DNA from: CAVPRW01 sp046727435 [NCBI: bacterium]
GTDB taxonomy: Bacteria; Tectomicrobia; Entotheonellia; J063
Direction: 5' to 3'
DNA: 9,622 nucleotides
Assembly: GCA_046727435.1 (NCBI GenBank)
Contig: JBKPCR010000423.1
Location: 1-9,622, forward strand
The number at the start of each line of letters is the position of its first letter. Positions within the stretch are counted from its first letter, which is position 1. Under the pieces are notes generated by a model. It ran no database searches. It saw only the letters and a program-made list of their open reading frames with translations, and had not been told where the DNA came from. The position numbers were made by a program, and so were the translations under genes. Of the stretch, positions 6,249 to 9,622 are shown one piece after another.

Positions 6249-6620
6249 TCACCAGTCATTACCGGTCGTCCTCTCCATGAGGGAACGCGGCGCAGCGAGG
6301 CATAGGGCCGGATGATTACGCGCCGATCGCCCACCCATGCATGGCACATCAGTGAGCTCACCTGTCGTCTCGACGGGTGACCACGCGGGCGGTTGGGATA
6401 CGCGTTCCCGTGACCACTGACGCCAGCCTTCCCATGCAGGCACGGGGGTATATGGGAGCAGGCTGTGCCCCGCGACGTCCTCATACAGACCCCAACTGTC
6501 CCGCGCCAGTTGTGCCATCTCGTCGTCTGTGATCGATGCTGGCTCCCATGGTGTCCGCGCCGGTCGCTCGCGCAGAAGCCTCAGGACCAGGGCCCACCAC
6601 TGACGGAGCCTACTCCTCAT
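6249..6620 (-). CDS. Hypothetical small protein downstream of btuB
   Basis: The frame starts at an ATG at 6620 with GAGGTGA just upstream, 34 bases after the btuB stop, so it is placed like a second operon gene. The protein is 123 residues. The first 68 or so (MRSRLRQWWALVLRLLRERP with a basic amphipathic start, then ITDDEMAQLARDSWGLYEDV and LPYTPVPAWEGWRQW) look like real protein. The remainder is Pro/Arg/Ser-rich and less convincing, so a frameshift or deletion after about residue 70 is possible. No family is recognised. Its short Trp-rich, Arg-rich N-terminus could associate with the membrane, but no function is assigned. Confidence 0.45.
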   Translation of the reverse strand: MRSRLRQWWALVLRLLRERPARTPWEPASITDDEMAQLARDSWGLYEDVAGHSLLPYTPVPAWEGWRQWSRERVSQPPAWSPVETTGELTDVPCMGGRSARNHPALCLAAPRSLMERTTGNDW

Positions 6621-6654
6621 CACTCACCTCGGCGTCAGCGTGGCGCTCGGCGGC

Positions 6655-8646
6655 TCAGAAGTTCACCGCGACGCCGCCACGCACGCTAATCCCCTGCGCC
6701 GAAAAGCCAATTGCCTGCTCATACTGCTCATTCAGGAGGTTTTCGAACTTGAGCTGCACGCGCAGGCTCCTAACCCTCCAGACGTTTCGAAACACCGCAT
6801 AGGAGCCCGCCAGGTTGATGAGCGTAAACCCGGGCAGCGTCACCCGTGGGGAGCCAGGCTGAGAGAAATCCCGGTCGATGGCCGAGCCCACCACATTGGC
6901 GGTGAACGCCACCGTCAACCGTTCCCCGAGATAGGTCAGCCCGACACTGCCTTGATGTTTCGGACGGCGCAGCAGCGGTTGCCCCGGTGGGAACGCCGTG
7001 CCACCGATCCCCCCATCCTTGACCACCTTGGTTTCCAGAAACGTATAACTGCCGTCCAACCGGAACTGCCATGGCAGCAACACCTGAAACCCGGCCTCGA
7101 CGCCACTCGCTTCGGCCTCCGAGACATTCTGAAAATTTGGCCCTGGCCCACTCACGAACGCAATCAGGTCCTTGTACGTATTGTGAAAGTAGGTGGCGCT
7201 CAGTAGGGCGCGGCCATCCAGGAACGGTTGATCCAGGCCAATCTCCCAACTGAGCGACTCCTCGGGTTTAAGATTGGGGTTGCCAACGACAAAGGGGCTG
7301 CCGGTGCCAAATTCCTCGATAAAGCTCGGGAAGCGGATGCCGGTCGCATAGCCACCACGCAGCTTGGTCTGTGTCCAGGGGAGGGTGTACGAGGCCGATA
7401 CCCGCGGGTTCGTATCCACGCCAAACACCGAACTGTCTTCGACGCGCACGCCGGCGATCAGCGTCGCCTGCTTGCGCCAGTTGAGTAGGAATTGGGTGTA
7501 ATAGCCTTGTTGCGAGCGCGACGGCTCAACACTGTCGGTCGTGTCGCCGAAGGTGGAGCGCTGGTCCAATTTCTCATCCTGGGCCTCGATGCCGAGGGTC
7601 CAGGTCGTGGCCACCTGAGAAAATTCCGGCAGCGACATGTTCCAATAATAATTCAGGAGCAGCCGCTGTTGATTGCTGGTAGTGCGGGAGGCAGCGAAGT
7701 CGACCGGTGGATTGAACGGATCTTCGAAGACAGCATCGATGAGATTGTATCCCAGCAGCAGCACTTGCTCCCACCAAGGCGTAATCGCATGGGTGCCCCG
7801 CAGCGACAGGAGGAGGCGCTGGCGATCCTGGAATTGGTCGGGATCAAGGGGGCTGAGCCGATCGCCAGCCGACTCCGTCGGAAACGCGAAGTGGCTGTCG
7901 CTGTAGCGCGCGCTGAAGGCCAGCTTCAGCGCCTCGATCGGCTGATAATCCAGGCCCGAGCTCACGGTGAAATCGCGATAGTCATTATTGATCGGTAAAA
8001 ACCCCGTCGTGCTGACGTAACCCACGCCAAGCGAGCCCCCAAAGCGCTCCGTCCCGCCAGTCACGGCTCCACGCCCTTCAAAGGTGTTGTAGTTACCGCC
8101 TGCCAGTGAGACCTTGCTTTGCAGCGGTCCATGGCCGCGGCGGGTGAAGATCTGAATCACCGACCCGATCGCATTCGAGCCATACAATGCGCTCTGCGGC
8201 CCTCGAATGATCTCGATGCGTTCGATGTTGTCAGTCGTCAGATCGGAGAAATCATAGCCTCCTCCGGCGTCATTTACTGGTACACCGTCAATCAGCACCA
8301 GGTTGAAGTTCGAATTACCCCCACGCGGAAACACGCTCGTGACCCCACCCCGGCTGCCGGTTTGCGTCACGCTCAAACCTGGTACGGTGCGCAGCAACTG
8401 GAACACGTCCGTCACCTGACGGCTTTCAATGTCCTGCCGATCGATCACCGTGATGGCCGCAGGCAACTCGCTCACCGGCACCGCAACCTGGGTGCCCGTC
8501 ACCACGACTGGGTCGAGGCGCACCGGTTCCGCCGCGGTAACTGTTGATCCCGTCATGCCCCGCTCGATCATGGATAGCCATTCGGCAGAGATCCCTACGA
8601 GGTTCACGCACATGATGCTGACACCCACAGCCCACGCCCTCTGCAT
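6655..8646 (-). CDS. btuB: TonB-dependent outer-membrane receptor, BtuB-like (cobalamin uptake)
   Basis: A 663-residue outer-membrane receptor of normal BtuB length. Order: signal peptide (about 1-35), TonB box region LDPVVVTG at about 44-51, plug domain about 60-170 with VPGLSV, LVLIDGVPV and RGPQSALYGSNAIGSVI, then a 22-strand-type barrel rich in aromatic alternation, including LRGGYATGIRFPSFIEE and NPNLKPEES, and a final strand ending in Phe. Such proteins import cobalamin across the outer membrane using TonB-ExbBD energy; none of those partners nor BtuCDF is in the window. The start at 8646 (MQRAW) has AGGGGG about 7 bases upstream; an upstream GTG at 8664 is possible. The cobalamin riboswitch and terminator directly upstream support corrinoid as substrate over a siderophore. 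The frame is uninterrupted. Confidence 0.93.
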   Translation of the reverse strand: MQRAWAVGVSIMCVNLVGISAEWLSMIERGMTGSTVTAAEPVRLDPVVVTGTQVAVPVSELPAAITVIDRQDIESRQVTDVFQLLRTVPGLSVTQTGSRGGVTSVFPRGGNSNFNLVLIDGVPVNDAGGGYDFSDLTTDNIERIEIIRGPQSALYGSNAIGSVIQIFTRRGHGPLQSKVSLAGGNYNTFEGRGAVTGGTERFGGSLGVGYVSTTGFLPINNDYRDFTVSSGLDYQPIEALKLAFSARYSDSHFAFPTESAGDRLSPLDPDQFQDRQRLLLSLRGTHAITPWWEQVLLLGYNLIDAVFEDPFNPPVDFAASRTTSNQQRLLLNYYWNMSLPEFSQVATTWTLGIEAQDEKLDQRSTFGDTTDSVEPSRSQQGYYTQFLLNWRKQATLIAGVRVEDSSVFGVDTNPRVSASYTLPWTQTKLRGGYATGIRFPSFIEEFGTGSPFVVGNPNLKPEESLSWEIGLDQPFLDGRALLSATYFHNTYKDLIAFVSGPGPNFQNVSEAEASGVEAGFQVLLPWQFRLDGSYTFLETKVVKDGGIGGTAFPPGQPLLRRPKHQGSVGLTYLGERLTVAFTANVVGSAIDRDFSQPGSPRVTLPGFTLINLAGSYAVFRNVWRVRSLRVQLKFENLLNEQYEQAIGFSAQGISVRGGVAVNF

Positions 8647-8823
8647 GCCTATGCCCCCTGCCACATGTTCCCATCCGATGGTGGAGATCGCGCTACTCGG
8701 GGGTCACCCACGATGACCGCAAGCGCATGCGTGCGCGCGACGAGCTACGACCGGGCGCACCGTGCACGTGAATGTAGGCGCGACGATTGTCTGGTGGTCG
8801 AGAGGATGGAAGGCTCAGCAGGC

Positions 8824-8861
8824 AATAAAAAAAATCCCCACCCAGGGTATGGGGCGGGGAT
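8824..8861 (-). terminator. Intrinsic terminator of cobalamin riboswitch 1
   Basis: On the minus strand ATCCCCGCCC pairs with GGGTGGGGAT (10 bp, one G-U) around an 8-base loop and is followed by eight consecutive T (TTTTTTTTATT). It lies between riboswitch 1 and btuB, about 180 bases before the btuB start, so it is the off-state of the riboswitch rather than an operon end. Confidence 0.9.
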
Positions 8862-8883
8862 GCTTGAAAGGGCCATGCCTCAC

Positions 8884-9075
8884 ACTCCTCGTCTCGCGAA
8901 GGAGTCTTCGTGACGGCTATAGAGGTCGGTCTCCTGACTTGCGGATCATCCTACTCACCAACGCCTTCCCAGCCGTCTCGTGGCCAGTGGCCTGCCCTGT
9001 TGGCTTTCGTCCCCGCTTACAGTGGCGCGTCCGTGAGGGATTTGCACCCTCTTCCCGTCAGTCTCATCTCTATAG
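8884..9075 (-). promoter_or_regulatory. Cobalamin riboswitch 1 (upstream of btuB)
   Basis: The minus strand reads P1 CTATAGAG (9075-9068), ACGGGAAGAGGGTGCAAATC, GCGCCACTGTAAGCGGG, a second GCCACTGG, GCTGGGAAGGCG, the B12 box AAGTCAGGAGACCGACC and closing P1 CTCTATAG (8924-8917). The core is 159 nt, as in riboswitch 2. A downstream hairpin (ACTCCT/AGGAGT, 8884-8905) fits the kissing-loop partner, and the strong terminator at 8824-8861 follows. Binding of cobalamin should terminate transcription before btuB, so uptake is made when cobalamin is scarce. Confidence 0.96.
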
Positions 9076-9100
9076 CGAGAATAGCAATTGACTCTAGAGC

Positions 9101-9127
9101 AGTATCATCTGGCGCAGCAAATGTCAA
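9101..9127 (-). promoter_or_regulatory. Putative promoter of the btuB riboswitch unit
   Basis: A perfect TTGACA (-35) lies at 9127-9122 on the minus strand. GATACT at 9106-9101 is the best -10 candidate (4 of 6 consensus bases), with a slightly short 15-base spacer. The predicted start falls some 15-20 bases before riboswitch stem P1, which fits a transcript that begins with the riboswitch. The remainder of 9128-9274 shows nothing else I can name. Confidence 0.4.
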
Positions 9128-9274
9128 GTCTTGTGTTTGGTATATCCGCGAATCTTCTCCACGGATGTGAACCATGTCATCTGCAACGTTGAGGGTGTTG
9201 ACCTTCCAGGGGACGCAGAGATGAGACGCACAGGTTCGCACCACGCTCACGGTGAGGGCGTCAGGCGTCGCGGC

Positions 9275-9622
9275 TCAGCGGATGACCTCATCCGCCTGGG
9301 AGAGGAGTGTCGGCGCAATCGTGAGGCCTAGGGCCTGCGCGGTGTGGAGGTTAATCACCAGCTCAAACGTCGTGGGCTGCTCGATGGGCAGGTCACCGGG
9401 TTTTGCGCCTTTGAGGATCTTGTCGACGTAGCCGGCGACGCGCCGGAACATCTCCTCGGGGCGCGGGCCATAGGCCATGAGCCCTCCCGCCTCCACAAAG
9501 GCTTTGAGTTCGTAGATCGCCGGCAGCTGGTGCTGGGTCGCCAACGTCACAATCCGGGTGCGGTGCTGCAGGGTAAAGACATCGCCGAACGTGATGAGCG
9601 CGTCGGCCGGCGCCTGGCGCAT
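9275..9622 (-). CDS. ABC transporter substrate-binding protein (PF04392 type), C-terminal part
   Basis: The C-terminal 115 residues of a periplasmic substrate-binding protein of the uncharacterised ABC family, cut by the right edge. Typical segments are IVTLATQHQLPAIYELKAFV, GGLMAYGPRPEEMFRR, VDKILKGAKPGDLPIEQPT and FELVINLHTAQALGLTIAP, ending LLSQADEVIR. The Met at the edge is internal; full-length relatives have about 320-340 residues with a lipoprotein or Sec signal. Ligands vary and are mostly unknown (some relatives bind aromatic amino acids). It ends about 150 bases before the btuB promoter, and no clear terminator is seen between, so it is probably a separate transcription unit. Confidence 0.9.
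   Translation of the reverse strand: MRQAPADALITFGDVFTLQHRTRIVTLATQHQLPAIYELKAFVEAGGLMAYGPRPEEMFRRVAGYVDKILKGAKPGDLPIEQPTTFELVINLHTAQALGLTIAPTLLSQADEVIR

Noticed and set aside
6640-7206. Long plus-strand frame opposite btuB
   Set aside because: It mirrors the btuB coding strand, has no ribosome site and no recognisable domain.

Overview
The window is a GC-rich bacterial chromosome segment in which every gene I can support lies on the minus strand. No gene fixes the species. A BtuB-type outer-membrane receptor means a Gram-negative envelope. The uncharacterised-ABC substrate-binding protein (PF04392 type) cut by the right edge is common in environmental lineages such as Nitrospirota, Methylomirabilota and Rokubacteria; that placement is inference only.

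The core is a cobalamin (vitamin B12) locus in two riboswitch-controlled units. Reading down the minus strand, unit 1 has a promoter (near 9101-9127), a cobalamin riboswitch (9075-8884), an intrinsic terminator (8861-8824), a BtuB-like TonB-dependent receptor (8646-6655), an unidentified small ORF (6620-6249), a broken hemerythrin-like gene (6183-5876) and an unidentified multi-pass membrane protein (5861-5247). Unit 2 has a second cobalamin riboswitch of the same core length (5050-4861), its terminator (4836-4805), an internally deleted bluB (5,6-dimethylbenzimidazole synthase) remnant (4760-4356), a small cysteine-containing ORF, and an FhuF-like [2Fe-2S] reductase (4128-3271). Farther left are a 2H phosphoesterase / 2'-5' RNA ligase-like gene (3035-2427) and an FMN-dependent alpha-hydroxy-acid oxidase interrupted by one in-frame TGA (2170-1073). 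The leftmost 1.07 kb has no convincing gene but contains a 164-bp element bounded by 22-bp perfect inverted repeats and a separate strong 11-bp palindrome.

The intact riboswitches, receptor, membrane protein and FhuF-like reductase suggest a corrinoid-salvage module: outer-membrane uptake, an inner-membrane protein of unknown role, and an iron-sulfur reductase that may act on a corrinoid or ferric substrate. The damaged bluB suggests that lower-ligand synthesis has been lost while uptake is kept. Three genes carry different lesions (nonsense codon, in-frame internal deletion, deletion with frameshift), so parts of the region appear to be decaying. The alternative is sequencing or assembly error, which raw reads could settle.
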